Assembly (NCBI GenBank): GCA_016707115.1
Contig: JADJIH010000001.1
Coordinates: 558,001-622,000, forward strand
Length of the DNA stretch: 64,000 nt
Direction of reading: 5' to 3'
DNA from: Ignavibacteriales bacterium
GTDB taxonomy: Bacteria; Bacteroidota; Ignavibacteria; Ignavibacteriales; Ignavibacteriaceae
Position 1 is the stretch's first letter. Each line of letters starts with the position of its first letter. The notes under the pieces are model-generated. The model was given only the letters and a program-made list of their open reading frames with translations, did no database searches and had not been told where the DNA came from. The position numbers and the translations under genes were made by a program. Positions 19,724-28,539 of the stretch are shown here, in pieces.

Positions 19724-21133
19724 ATGAGCGAGTTAAAAGGAAAAATTATTCAAATCATTGGTCCTGTTGTCGATATCGAATTTGATGGCGGACATCTCCC
19801 AAAGATTTATAATGCTATAAGAATTCCAAGAACTTCAACCGAAGGAAAACAGGAAGATCTAATAGTAGAAGTACAACAGCATCTTGGTGAAAATAGAATT
19901 AGAGCTGTTGCTATGGATTCTACAGATGGTTTGGTAAGAGGAATGGATGTGTTCGATAATGGCAAACCTATTTCAGTTCCAGTTGGCCCAGCTACACTTG
20001 GCAGATTAATAAATGTTATTGGTGATGGGATCGATGGACTTGGTGAAATTAAGTCTGAAAAAAGATATCCTATTCATCGTCCTGCTCCTTTGTTCAAAAA
20101 TCTTTCTACACAAACTCAAATGTTTGAAACCGGTGTAAAGGTTATCGATTTGATGGAACCATACAGTCGAGGTGGAAAAACCGGATTGTTTGGCGGTGCA
20201 GGAGTAGGCAAAACTGTTATCATTCAGGAATTGATTAACAATATTGCAAAACAGCATGGTGGTTTTTCTGTTTTTGCCGGAGTTGGTGAAAGAACTCGTG
20301 AAGGAAATGATCTCTGGTTGGAGATGAAAGAATCAGGAGTTATTGATAAAACAGCTTTAGTGTTTGGCCAGATGAATGAACCACCCGGAGCAAGATTACG
20401 TGTTGCTCTAACCGCATTAACAATTGCAGAATATTTTAGAGATGAAGAGGGAAGAGACGTACTTTTATTTATTGATAATATTTTCCGTTTCACTCAGGCA
20501 GGTTCAGAAGTATCAGCACTTTTAGGTAGAATGCCTTCTGCGGTTGGATATCAGCCAAATCTTGCTACAGAAATGGGTGCGCTTCAGGAAAGAATCACAT
20601 CTACTGATAAAGGTTCAATTACTTCTGTACAAGCTATTTACGTACCTGCAGATGATTTAACAGATCCCGCTCCTGCAGCAGCATTTGCACACCTTGATGC
20701 AACAACTGTATTAAGCAGACAGATCTCAGAACTTGGTATTTATCCTGCGGTTGATCCTCTTGATTCTACATCAAGAATTCTTGAGCCAGGAATACTTGGA
20801 CAAGAACATTATGATGTTGCAAAAAATTGTAAAGAAATTCTTCAACACTATAAAGATCTACAGGATATCATTAATATTCTTGGTATGGATGAGTTATCTG
20901 ATGAAGATAAAATTGTAGTGAGAAGAGCTAGAAGAATTCAAAGATTCTTTAGTCAGCCGTTCCATGTTGCTGAAGCATTTACAGGCAAAGCAGGAAAGTA
21001 TGTTAAATTGGAAGATACAATCCGTGGATTCAAAGGAATCATCGATGGAAAATATGATGATCTGCCTGAATCCGCTTTTATGTATGTTGGTGGAATTGAA
21101 GAAGCAGTTGCAAATGCAAAGCAAATGGCTTAA
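19724..21133 (+). CDS. atpD: F1F0 ATP synthase beta subunit
   Basis: This is the catalytic beta subunit of the F1 ATPase head. The P-loop GGAGVGKTV, the region containing GERTREGNDL, and PSAVGYQPNLATEMG are all intact. The length of 469 residues is standard. A GAAGG ribosome site precedes the ATG. It is paired only with atpC, which starts two bases after its stop. The other subunit genes are not in this window, as in Chlorobi and several Bacteroidota where atpDC is a separate unit. Confidence 0.98.
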   Translation: MSELKGKIIQIIGPVVDIEFDGGHLPKIYNAIRIPRTSTEGKQEDLIVEVQQHLGENRIRAVAMDSTDGLVRGMDVFDNGKPISVPVGPATLGRLINVIGDGIDGLGEIKSEKRYPIHRPAPLFKNLSTQTQMFETGVKVIDLMEPYSRGGKTGLFGGAGVGKTVIIQELINNIAKQHGGFSVFAGVGERTREGNDLWLEMKESGVIDKTALVFGQMNEPPGARLRVALTALTIAEYFRDEEGRDVLLFIDNIFRFTQAGSEVSALLGRMPSAVGYQPNLATEMGALQERITSTDKGSITSVQAIYVPADDLTDPAPAAAFAHLDATTVLSRQISELGIYPAVDPLDSTSRILEPGILGQEHYDVAKNCKEILQHYKDLQDIINILGMDELSDEDKIVVRRARRIQRFFSQPFHVAEAFTGKAGKYVKLEDTIRGFKGIIDGKYDDLPESAFMYVGGIEEAVANAKQMA

Positions 21134-21135
21134 AA

Positions 21136-21546
21136 ATGAGTGAACTTTATCTTGAAATAGTAACACCATCGAAATCAGCATTTAGCGGTGACATAAAATC
21201 TATTACTGTTCCCGGAACAAAAGGTCGTTTTCAGGTTTTAAAGAATCACTCGCCAATTATTTCAACACTCGATGTTGGAATGATTAAAGTTGATCTGCCT
21301 GACGGTAAAGAAAATTATTACTCAACAGCCGGCGGAACAATTGAAGTTCTTGATAACAAAGTGCTTGTACTCGCTGACTCAATTGAGCTAGTTTCTGAAA
21401 TCGATGAAGAAAGAGCATTAAAAGCTAAACAAAGAGCTGAACAAAGATTGGCTGAAAAGAATAGTGAATTAAATTTGGCAAGAGCACAGGGTGCTTTAGC
21501 AAGAGCCATAAATAGATTAAGTGTTAAAGAAAAATACAATAACTAG
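21136..21546 (+). CDS. atpC: F1F0 ATP synthase epsilon subunit
   Basis: Epsilon couples rotor to head and can inhibit ATP hydrolysis. The N-terminal beta-sandwich (LYLEIVTPSKSAFSGDI, VPGTKGRFQVLKNHSPI) and a C-terminal two-helix region (about 92-136, ERALKAKQRAEQRLAEK) are both present at 136 residues. It starts two bases after atpD, and a strong bidirectional terminator follows. Confidence 0.95.
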   Translation: MSELYLEIVTPSKSAFSGDIKSITVPGTKGRFQVLKNHSPIISTLDVGMIKVDLPDGKENYYSTAGGTIEVLDNKVLVLADSIELVSEIDEERALKAKQRAEQRLAEKNSELNLARAQGALARAINRLSVKEKYNN

Positions 21547-21568
21547 TTTTATATAATTGATAGATTAG

Positions 21569-21598
21569 AATAAATGCGAGTTCAAACTCGCATTTATT
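21569..21598. terminator. Bidirectional terminator between atpC and the LON-domain gene
   Basis: A perfect 13-pair stem (AATAAATGCGAGT and complement) with a TCAA loop lies between two converging genes. The A/T-rich arms supply a U-tract in both directions. Confidence 0.88.
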
Positions 21599-21606
21599 AT
21601 TTTATT

Positions 21607-22230
21607 CTAGTTCAAATATCCATCATTCATTATTATTTTTTTGACAGCATCAGCCCTATCAACTTTGTCCTTTATTGAAACAAAATAATTAATCAAATAA
21701 CTTACTCTATCATTCTCATTTTTTAGTATTAGTAATTCCTGCTGCTGTTCATAGGTTAACCCTGATTTCTCAGCAATCTTATATGATTTTAGTTGTGCAG
21801 ATTTTAGATTATTCCAGAATACATCTTCCAATTTATAATTTGCTAACTCAACAATTTCCTCAAATTCGTTTTGCAATTCATCATTAAGTTTTGGATCAAT
21901 AATTACATTTTCATCAGTATACTTCTCAACTTCTGCAACATAATAACCATCTGTATGAAGTGATGTGGAATTAATAAGAAATCTTTCTAATCCCTGAACA
22001 ACTATATCAAGCTCACCATTCAAATAAGTTTTAAGTATCTCAGTAACTTTTACATAAACTCCAACATCCGAAATTCGTTTGTCTATAGAGGCTACTATTC
22101 CAAATCCAGAATTTTCCTTTAAACATTTTTGTAAAAGAATTTTATAACGTTCTTCAAAAATATGTAAAGGATATTTTGAATCAGGATAGACGACTAATTT
22201 TAATAGAAATATTGGTATCGTATGATTCAT
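21607..22230 (-). CDS. LON substrate-binding-domain protein
   Basis: The 207 residues match the N-terminal domain of Lon protease alone (MNHTIPIFLLKLVVYP, LHIFEERYKILLQKCL, FGIVAS). There is no AAA+ or protease domain. Stand-alone LON-domain proteins are widespread, and their role is not settled; substrate or chaperone binding is assumed. It is on the same strand as and downstream of sodA, but a terminator lies between, so it may be expressed separately. Confidence 0.85.
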   Translation of the reverse strand: MNHTIPIFLLKLVVYPDSKYPLHIFEERYKILLQKCLKENSGFGIVASIDKRISDVGVYVKVTEILKTYLNGELDIVVQGLERFLINSTSLHTDGYYVAEVEKYTDENVIIDPKLNDELQNEFEEIVELANYKLEDVFWNNLKSAQLKSYKIAEKSGLTYEQQQELLILKNENDRVSYLINYFVSIKDKVDRADAVKKIIMNDGYLN

Positions 22231-22267
22231 AATAATAAAAAAGGGAAGTGAGATTATATCACTTCCC
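22231..22267 (-). terminator. Terminator downstream of sodA
   Basis: On the minus strand a 9-pair stem (GGGAAGTGA and complement) is followed by TTTTTTATTATT. It lies between the sodA stop and the LON-domain gene start, closing the Fe-S/sod transcription unit. Confidence 0.8.
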
Positions 22268-22287
22268 CATTAAGTTTAGAGTAATAA

Positions 22288-23007
22288 CTATGCTTTTGAA
22301 AACAGTTCGTTTACCTTATCCCAGTTTAAAACATTCCACCAGTTTTCAATATAATCTGGTCTCTTATTCTGATATTTTAAATAGTAAGCATGCTCCCATA
22401 CGTCTAATCCAAGAACAGGAGTTCCTTTTACTTCAGCTAGATCCATCAAAGGATTATCTTGATTTGGAGTTGAAGAAACAACTAATTTGCCATCCTGAAC
22501 TAATAACCAAGCCCAGCCTGATCCAAATCTAGTAGCAGCTGCAGTGCTGAATTTTGTTTTAAATTCATCAAAAGAACCAAACGCAGAATTTATCGCATCA
22601 GCAATTTTACCGGTTGGTTTTCCACCGCCATTTTGTTTCATTAAAGTCCAGAATAATGAATGATTCCAATGACCACCGCCATTATTTCTAACTGCAGCAG
22701 GAAGTTTAGACATCATAGCAAACATCTCTTCCATAGATTTTCCTTCATGTTCTGTTCCCTCAAGAGCTTTGTTAAGATTTGTAACATAAGCATTATGATG
22801 TTTAGAATGGTGTATTTCCATTGTCATTTTATCAATGTATGGTTCCAATGCATCATAGGTATATGGTAATTGGGGCAATTCAAATTTTGCCATAGTATTT
22901 GTACTCCTTATATGATTTTTGATAGTATTTAAATTATTTTCAACTTTTCCAAGAACTGAAACAATAGGTAATGTACCCAATGCGTATATAAATTTTCGTC
23001 TTTGCAT
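22288..23007 (-). CDS. sodA: Superoxide dismutase (Mn/Fe) with alternative exported start
   Basis: This enzyme dismutates superoxide. The metal ligands are His in MEIHHSKHHNAYV, His in GGHWNHSLFW, and Asp and His in DVWEHAYYLKY. GGHWNH together with a Gln in TPNQDNPLM favours the Mn-type subgroup, though metal use cannot be proved. From the first start the protein has 239 residues and begins MQRRKFIYALGTLPIVSVLG, a Tat-like signal. An internal ATG at 22893 gives the classic 201-residue enzyme (MAKFELPQLPY). It has a perfect AAGGAG ten bases upstream, while the long form has AAAGGA seven bases upstream. Both forms may be made. It lies downstream of the HesB-type gene. Confidence 0.93.
   Translation of the reverse strand: MQRRKFIYALGTLPIVSVLGKVENNLNTIKNHIRSTNTMAKFELPQLPYTYDALEPYIDKMTMEIHHSKHHNAYVTNLNKALEGTEHEGKSMEEMFAMMSKLPAAVRNNGGGHWNHSLFWTLMKQNGGGKPTGKIADAINSAFGSFDEFKTKFSTAAATRFGSGWAWLLVQDGKLVVSSTPNQDNPLMDLAEVKGTPVLGLDVWEHAYYLKYQNKRPDYIENWWNVLNWDKVNELFSKA
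22904..22909 (-). promoter_or_regulatory. Internal ribosome-binding site of sodA short form
   Basis: AAGGAG on the minus strand stands ten bases before the internal ATG at 22893. It lies inside the coding sequence of the long form, so the short cytosolic enzyme can be translated from the same mRNA. Confidence 0.65.
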
Positions 23008-23024
23008 AATATTATCCTTTCAGA

Positions 23025-23375
23025 TTAAACACCGAATGATTCACCGCAGCCGCAACTTTTTGTTGCGTTTGGATTATTAAATATAAATCCTTTACCGTTC
23101 AATCCATCCGAGAAATCTAGTTGAGTGCCAGAGAGATAAAAAAGACTTTTACCATCAACAAAAAGCTTCACGCCTTCTTGTTCAATTATAGAATCACCTT
23201 CACGAGTTTCAGGATCAAAACCTAGTGTATAAGTCAAACCGGAACAACCGCCGCCTTTAACACCAATTCTTAACCCAAATTCTTGTGTTATTTTATTTTC
23301 ATCCATTATTCGTTTGATCTCTTTTACAGCTTTATCTGTTATAGTTATTTCAGAATCGATTTGTGTGTTGCTCAT
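23025..23375 (-). CDS. HesB/IscA-family iron-sulfur assembly protein
   Basis: An A-type carrier that receives and passes on Fe-S clusters. The three conserved cysteines are in GGGCSGLTY and the C-terminal SCGCGESF. The 116-residue length is typical of IscA, SufA and ErpA, which cannot be told apart here. It lies in an operon with iscR and iscS, with sodA only 17 bases downstream. Confidence 0.93.
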   Translation of the reverse strand: MSNTQIDSEITITDKAVKEIKRIMDENKITQEFGLRIGVKGGGCSGLTYTLGFDPETREGDSIIEQEGVKLFVDGKSLFYLSGTQLDFSDGLNGKGFIFNNPNATKSCGCGESFGV

Positions 23376-23399
23376 TGCATACCTCTAAATTATTTTTAA

Positions 23400-23714
23400 T
23401 TAAAATGAAAATGGATCACCGGGTTTTGCAGTAGTAAACTCGGGGTAATTTAATTTCCAGCCTTGATTACTTGTTCGAATTAGAATTCCCTCAGTTTCAT
23501 AATAACCAGAAAATTGCTTTGCAAGACTATCAAGATTAATATCTGTTAATGTAATTCCTTTTTTCTCAAGAAAACTTTTCAATCCATATTGAAAATCCCT
23601 GTAGAAAAAATTTGAATTATGAAAAATCGGAAATTTTGCTTTTAAGTAACTTAAAAAAATCTGACTTTCATTTTTTAGATCATCGAAAAGACCAGTGATG
23701 TTTTTATGTGTCAT
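23400..23714 (-). CDS. Small unknown protein in the isc operon
   Basis: The 104 residues match no family I recognise. It has no signal or membrane segment and is cytosolic by appearance, with helical heptad-like segments, an aromatic-rich middle (FHNSNFFYRDFQYGL) and the ending YPEFTTAKPGDPFSF. It is tightly placed 17 bases after iscS and 24 bases before the HesB-type gene on the same strand. A function in cluster assembly or its regulation is inferred only from position. Confidence 0.65.
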   Translation of the reverse strand: MTHKNITGLFDDLKNESQIFLSYLKAKFPIFHNSNFFYRDFQYGLKSFLEKKGITLTDINLDSLAKQFSGYYETEGILIRTSNQGWKLNYPEFTTAKPGDPFSF

Positions 23715-23731
23715 GACTAATTAATTATTTG

Positions 23732-24910
23732 TTAATTGTTCTGTGATTTATTCTGATTTTTAGTTCTTAATTTATTTACCGCATCAATAAATTTCTGAGA
23801 TGCATACTCAATCTCATCTATTGTATTGAATCTTCCAAACCCAAATCTAACAGAACTTAATGCCTGCTCATCTGTTAGACCGATAGCTTTAAGAATTCTG
23901 CTTGGTTTTGATGAACCTGATGCACAAGCAGAAGAATTTGAGAAAGCTAAAACTCTTAACTCGAGCATAAGTTTATCGGCACGGATTCCATCAATATAAA
24001 AGTTAATGTTATTTGGAAGTCTTTCTTTTATTGATCCATTTATAAAAACACCTTCAAGGTTTGATACAATATTTTTGTAAAATCTATCTCTTAATGTTAT
24101 TGTATGATGGTAATCTTTTGTCATTTCTTCATCACAAAGCTCAATTGCTTTCCCAAACCCAACAATAGCAGGAACATTTAAAGTGCCCGGTTTAATTGAG
24201 TCTTCCTGTGTTCCGCCAAATATTATTTGAGAAAGTATTGTTTTTGGATTCTTACCATTAACATATAAAGCTCCAATTCCTTTTGGACCGTAAAGTTTAT
24301 GAGCGGTGAAAGACAAAAAATCAATATTCAGTTCCTTAATATCAAAATTGATTTTACCAACAGCCTGAGTTGCATCTACATGTAAAAGAATATCTTTTTC
24401 TTTACATATCTGTCCTATACTCTTAATATCGTTTATTGTTCCGATTTCATTATTCGCAAAGATGATAGAAATGAGTCTGGTTTTATCAGATAAAGCTTCC
24501 GTTACTCTTGTAGGATCAACAATTCCCGTTTTATCAACATTAACTACTGTAACATTTAATCCTTTTTTGGATAAATATTCTAATGATTCTTTTGTTGCGC
24601 TATGTTCAAGGTTAGTTGTAATTATATGAAATGAATCGGGATTTATATTCTGAGTTAAACCTAGATGAACTAAATTGATAGATTCAGTGGCTCCGCTTGT
24701 AAAAAATAATTCTTTTGAAGAAACTTTTAGAAAATTTGCAATAATATCTCTTGCATTTTCAACTGCACTTTTAGCAATCCAACCAAAACTATGGTTACTT
24801 GATGCATTTCCAAATCGCTCTTGTAAATAGGGAAGCATTGATTCTAAAACTCTAGGATCTATTTGAGTAGTTGAATTATTATCTAAATATATTGGTGTTG
24901 ATATTTTCAT
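23732..24910 (-). CDS. iscS: Cysteine desulfurase (IscS/NifS family)
   Basis: This PLP enzyme takes sulfur from cysteine for Fe-S clusters. Visible motifs are IYLDNNSTTQ, the PLP lysine in FTAHKLYGPKG, and the active cysteine in SNSSACASGSSKPS. The length of 392 residues is normal. It overlaps the Rrf2-regulator stop by one base (TGATG). No iscU is adjacent, so the scaffold protein must be elsewhere or another carrier is used. Confidence 0.95.
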   Translation of the reverse strand: MKISTPIYLDNNSTTQIDPRVLESMLPYLQERFGNASSNHSFGWIAKSAVENARDIIANFLKVSSKELFFTSGATESINLVHLGLTQNINPDSFHIITTNLEHSATKESLEYLSKKGLNVTVVNVDKTGIVDPTRVTEALSDKTRLISIIFANNEIGTINDIKSIGQICKEKDILLHVDATQAVGKINFDIKELNIDFLSFTAHKLYGPKGIGALYVNGKNPKTILSQIIFGGTQEDSIKPGTLNVPAIVGFGKAIELCDEEMTKDYHHTITLRDRFYKNIVSNLEGVFINGSIKERLPNNINFYIDGIRADKLMLELRVLAFSNSSACASGSSKPSRILKAIGLTDEQALSSVRFGFGRFNTIDEIEYASQKFIDAVNKLRTKNQNKSQNN

Positions 24911-25317
24911 CAGATAATATGCGCTAACTTAGTTTCATAAAATACTTTATCAATCTTTCTCTGAACTTCGGCCAATGGGTCACGAATTTTGCAGCAATCA
25001 GAATATGAACACTCATTTTTCGGTGATTCAGACCGTAAACAATCTGTAATTTGGTAATCAGGTTCGACTGCCTGTATTAATTCTATTAAAGAAATCTCAA
25101 ATGGATTCTTCTTTAATGTATATCCACCTTTAACTCCTTGAAATGAAATTGCAATTTTATTTTTAGCAAGATTCTGCAATACTTTAGAAACTAACTCGAA
25201 TGATATCTTGTAATTATCTGCAATTTCTTTAGCAGTTACAGCGTTGCCATGGTTTTTTATTGCCATATATCTGGCTGCCATTAATGCGTATTCTGATTTT
25301 TTTGATAGTTTTAACAT
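24910..25317 (-). CDS. iscR: Rrf2-family regulator, IscR-like
   Basis: A winged-helix transcription factor (MLKLSKKSEYALMAARYMA, then VTAKEIADNYKISFELVSKVLQ within residues 1-60). Cysteines in DCLRSES and ECSYSDCCKI (near residues 95-110) probably bind an Fe-S cluster. Their spacing differs from the C-x5-C-x5-C of E. coli IscR. It is the first gene of the iscS, unknown, HesB, sodA unit. An IscR type-1-like operator lies just upstream, so autoregulation by cluster status is likely. Confidence 0.9.
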   Translation of the reverse strand: MLKLSKKSEYALMAARYMAIKNHGNAVTAKEIADNYKISFELVSKVLQNLAKNKIAISFQGVKGGYTLKKNPFEISLIELIQAVEPDYQITDCLRSESPKNECSYSDCCKIRDPLAEVQRKIDKVFYETKLAHII

Positions 25318-25323
25318 AAATAA

Positions 25324-25342
25324 GACTATTATAGTCGGGTAT
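25324..25342 (-). promoter_or_regulatory. IscR type-1-like operator
   Basis: The plus strand reads GACTATTATAGTC followed by GGGTAT. This fits the E. coli type-1 IscR core GACT-RWWWY-AGTC and the flank RRSTAT at every position, while the start-codon-proximal flank does not match. It ends 6 bases before the iscR-like start. [2Fe-2S]-IscR repressing its own operon through such sites is established in E. coli; use here is inferred. Confidence 0.65.
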
Positions 25343-25383
25343 AAACTTATAAGAAAAAGAATTTAATAGCAAATTAGATGTGA

Positions 25384-26892
25384 TTAAAATCCTAAGAGCT
25401 GAACAGATTCTTTTGCAATATTTACTAGAGGTGTAAAGTAAACACCAAGAATTAAAACAGGAGCAATAAGTAGCAGTAGTACAATGTAATTTAATGGAGA
25501 GAGATTTATTTCAACTTTTTTATCAGTTTTATCTAAAAACATAGCTTTAAGAACACGAATATAGTAGTATAATGAAACTACTGTGTTTAATAACGCTATG
25601 ATAGCCACAGTTATCATATTTGCATCTACTAAGGCTATGAATAGATACAGTTTACCGATAAATCCTGCTGTAGGAGGGAGTCCTGTAAGTGAAACCAAGA
25701 AAATACCTAGTGCGGTGCCAAGTAATGGTAATGAATAACCAAGACCTTTATAATCATCAATCTCTTCTGAATTTATTTTGTTTGCAATTAACATAACAAC
25801 GTAAAAAGCACCAAGATTCATAAATAAGTATATTGAAAAGTAAACCAACACAGCCATCAATCCCTGATCTGAAAGTACAGCAACACCGAGCATTAAATAT
25901 CCGGCATGGGCAATACTAGAATAAGCTAACATTCTTTTAAGATTATCCTGCCATAAAGCAGCAAAGTTTCCAAACGTCATTGTGATTATAGAGAAGGAGA
26001 TTAAAAGCATTTGCCAATCTATGTAAGAGAGCATTTGCCAGTAACCAGATTTATCAAGTCCTTGAGCAAAAGTAATCTTTAAAAATCTAATTAATACAGC
26101 AAAACCAGCAGCTTTGCTTGCAACCGATAGAAACGCTGTAATTGAGATTGGTGCGCCTTCATAAACATCAGGAGTCCAAAAATGGAATGGAACAATCGAT
26201 ATCTTAAATCCAATGCCAGCAAATATCATTAAAATAGACATTAAAAATGTTAACTGATTAGCAGTAGGAGACTGAAGTATTGAATTTATTTCGTGAAGAT
26301 TTGTACTGCCAGAAATTCCATAAAGAATTGAAATCCCAAATAACATAATTCCAGATGAGGCAGAACCGTAAATAATATACTTAAGTGATGCTTCACTATT
26401 TCTAATGGATGTTTTTACAAATCCTGCTAAAACATAAGATGATAAGGATAGTAATTCTAAAGATAGATAAATAAGAATTAAATCATTAGCAGAAACCATA
26501 AAGAACATTCCTATTACCATCCCTAATATTAAAGCATAATATTCACCGTGCCTATCCGGACAGGAATTAACTTCCTGAGAAGACATTGAAAATAAAACTA
26601 TAAATAGTGTTGTAATAAGAATTAATAACTTAAAGAATGCAGAAAAATTATCAAGAGAAAGAAATGATAAATTTCCAGAAACTGCAAAAGCATATTTTGG
26701 ATCACCAAACTGAAGAATAACAAAACTGAAAGTAACAATTAAACCTATTATAGATATTAACGGCAAAAACTTTTTACTTTTTATAAATATCAAATCAAAT
26801 AGTACTATTGCTACGAGGGTTAGAGCCAATGAAATTTCAGGTAATATAGCCTGAAGGTTTTCTGATAAGTTTGGTAAAATCAATGTTATCAC
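25384..26892 (-). CDS. nuoN: NADH-quinone oxidoreductase subunit N
   Basis: An antiporter-like membrane subunit of complex I with 502 residues and about 14 hydrophobic segments. It has the conserved proton-channel region around YIIYGSASSGIMLFGISILYG and a helix-breaking proline in FKISIVPFHFWTPDVYEGAP. It is the last gene of the nuo operon, 12 bases after nuoM. Confidence 0.95.
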   Translation of the reverse strand: MITLILPNLSENLQAILPEISLALTLVAIVLFDLIFIKSKKFLPLISIIGLIVTFSFVILQFGDPKYAFAVSGNLSFLSLDNFSAFFKLLILITTLFIVLFSMSSQEVNSCPDRHGEYYALILGMVIGMFFMVSANDLILIYLSLELLSLSSYVLAGFVKTSIRNSEASLKYIIYGSASSGIMLFGISILYGISGSTNLHEINSILQSPTANQLTFLMSILMIFAGIGFKISIVPFHFWTPDVYEGAPISITAFLSVASKAAGFAVLIRFLKITFAQGLDKSGYWQMLSYIDWQMLLISFSIITMTFGNFAALWQDNLKRMLAYSSIAHAGYLMLGVAVLSDQGLMAVLVYFSIYLFMNLGAFYVVMLIANKINSEEIDDYKGLGYSLPLLGTALGIFLVSLTGLPPTAGFIGKLYLFIALVDANMITVAIIALLNTVVSLYYYIRVLKAMFLDKTDKKVEINLSPLNYIVLLLLIAPVLILGVYFTPLVNIAKESVQLLGF

Positions 26893-26904
26893 TTTATAAT
26901 AAAA

Positions 26905-28508
26905 TTAAAACGCATTTAATGAACTATAAATTCCTTGAGCATCACTAATAAACTTAACCATAGCATTTGCAGAAGCATTCATAAGATTAAGCATTGGTGA
27001 TGGATTAACTCCGAGATAAATTACAATTATGGTTAAAGGAACAAGCATAAAATATTCACGTGTTGTAAGGTCGGTTAAGTCTTTCCATTTCTCATTAAGC
27101 GATCCAAGATAAACTCTTTGCAATGTCCACAACATATAAGCAGCACCTAATAAAATACCAAGAGTTGAAATGACTGTTAAAATTCTTGTAGTTCCATTTC
27201 CAAATCCACCCAAGAAAACTAAAGCTTCTGAAATAAATCCGCTTAAACCTGGTAAACCGATTGCAGCAAAGAAAGCGATTGTAACAAATCCTGTATATAT
27301 TGGCATTTGTTTACCTAAACCACCAAATGAATCTAAATCTCTTGTGTGTGCACGATCGTATATTACTCCAACAATAAGGAAGAGCATTGCTGTGATGGTG
27401 CCGTGATTAAACATTTGAAGTATCGCTCCGGATATTCCCATAGTATTTAATGCAGACATACCGAGCATTACAAATCCCATATGTGAAACAGAGGAGTAAG
27501 CAATCAACTTCTTAAAATCTTTTTGAGCCATTGCAGCCAATGCACCATAAATTATGTTTATCATTCCAAACAGTGCAATGTACCAGCTTAATTGATATGT
27601 TAATTCAGGAAAAACAGGATATGAAATTCTTAGTATTCCATAAGTTCCCATCTTTAATAAAACGCCGGCAAGAATAACACTTATCGCTGTTGGAGCTTCA
27701 ACGTGAGCATCAGGTAACCAAGTATGGAAAGGGAACATTGGTATTTTAATAGCGAATCCAATAAACAATCCTATGTATGCAATAAATCTTAGGTTGTTTG
27801 GATTTAGTGGAGATAGAATTCCTGTTTCAGTATAGTTGGCATGATTCATCAATTCTAATAAGTTAAATGTAAACACTCTAGTTCCATCTGCAAGTGTTTC
27901 CATAGAACTGAAATACAGTCCAATCATAACTAAGAGAATGAATATACTTCCGAGCAATGTGTAAAGGAAAAACTTAATTGCCGCATATTCTCTGCGAGGA
28001 CCGCCCCAAATACCAATTAAAAAGTACATAGGAAGTAACATTAATTCCCAGAAGATGTAGAAAAGGAAAAAATCGAGTGCAACGAACACGCCCATCATTC
28101 CAGTGTTTAACAAAAGGAACATTGCAAAATATCCCTTTACCGATTTATCTATTGTCCAGGAAGATAATGCTGCTATAAAAGTTACGATGGCTGTTAAAAG
28201 AACAAGGGAGTGCTTAATCCATCTACACCAAGAAAATAATCTATTTTAATTTTACCTATCCAGGCGAAACCAGGAATATCAATCCATCTGAATTTTTCTA
28301 TGAATTGAAACGAACTTGCATCGTTAATACCACCTGCTGCATAATTAAAGTTCATCAATAAAATTATTGATAAAACAATTTGTATAGCAGATACAACAAG
28401 CGTGGTAACTTTGATGGAAAGTTCCTGCTTCTTTGGTAGAAGCAGAACGATTACCATTCCTAATACTGGTAGGAATGTTAATAATGATAGTATAGGAAAA
28501 TTATTCAT
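26905..28508 (-). CDS. nuoM: NADH-quinone oxidoreductase subunit M (frameshifted)
   Basis: An antiporter-like proton-pumping subunit of complex I. The first part (28508-28194) covers the N-terminal helices and ends abruptly after VDGLSTPL. The -1 frame continues with LVLLTAIVTFIAALSSW, in register with the NuoM family, through HTWLPDAHVEAPTAIS to 26905. One extra C in the CCC at 28206-28208 (minus-strand reading) would restore 534 residues. A complex I operon intact elsewhere argues for a sequence error. Confidence 0.92.
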
Positions 28509-28539
28509 TGTTATGATACCTGTTTTTCAAACTTTATAC

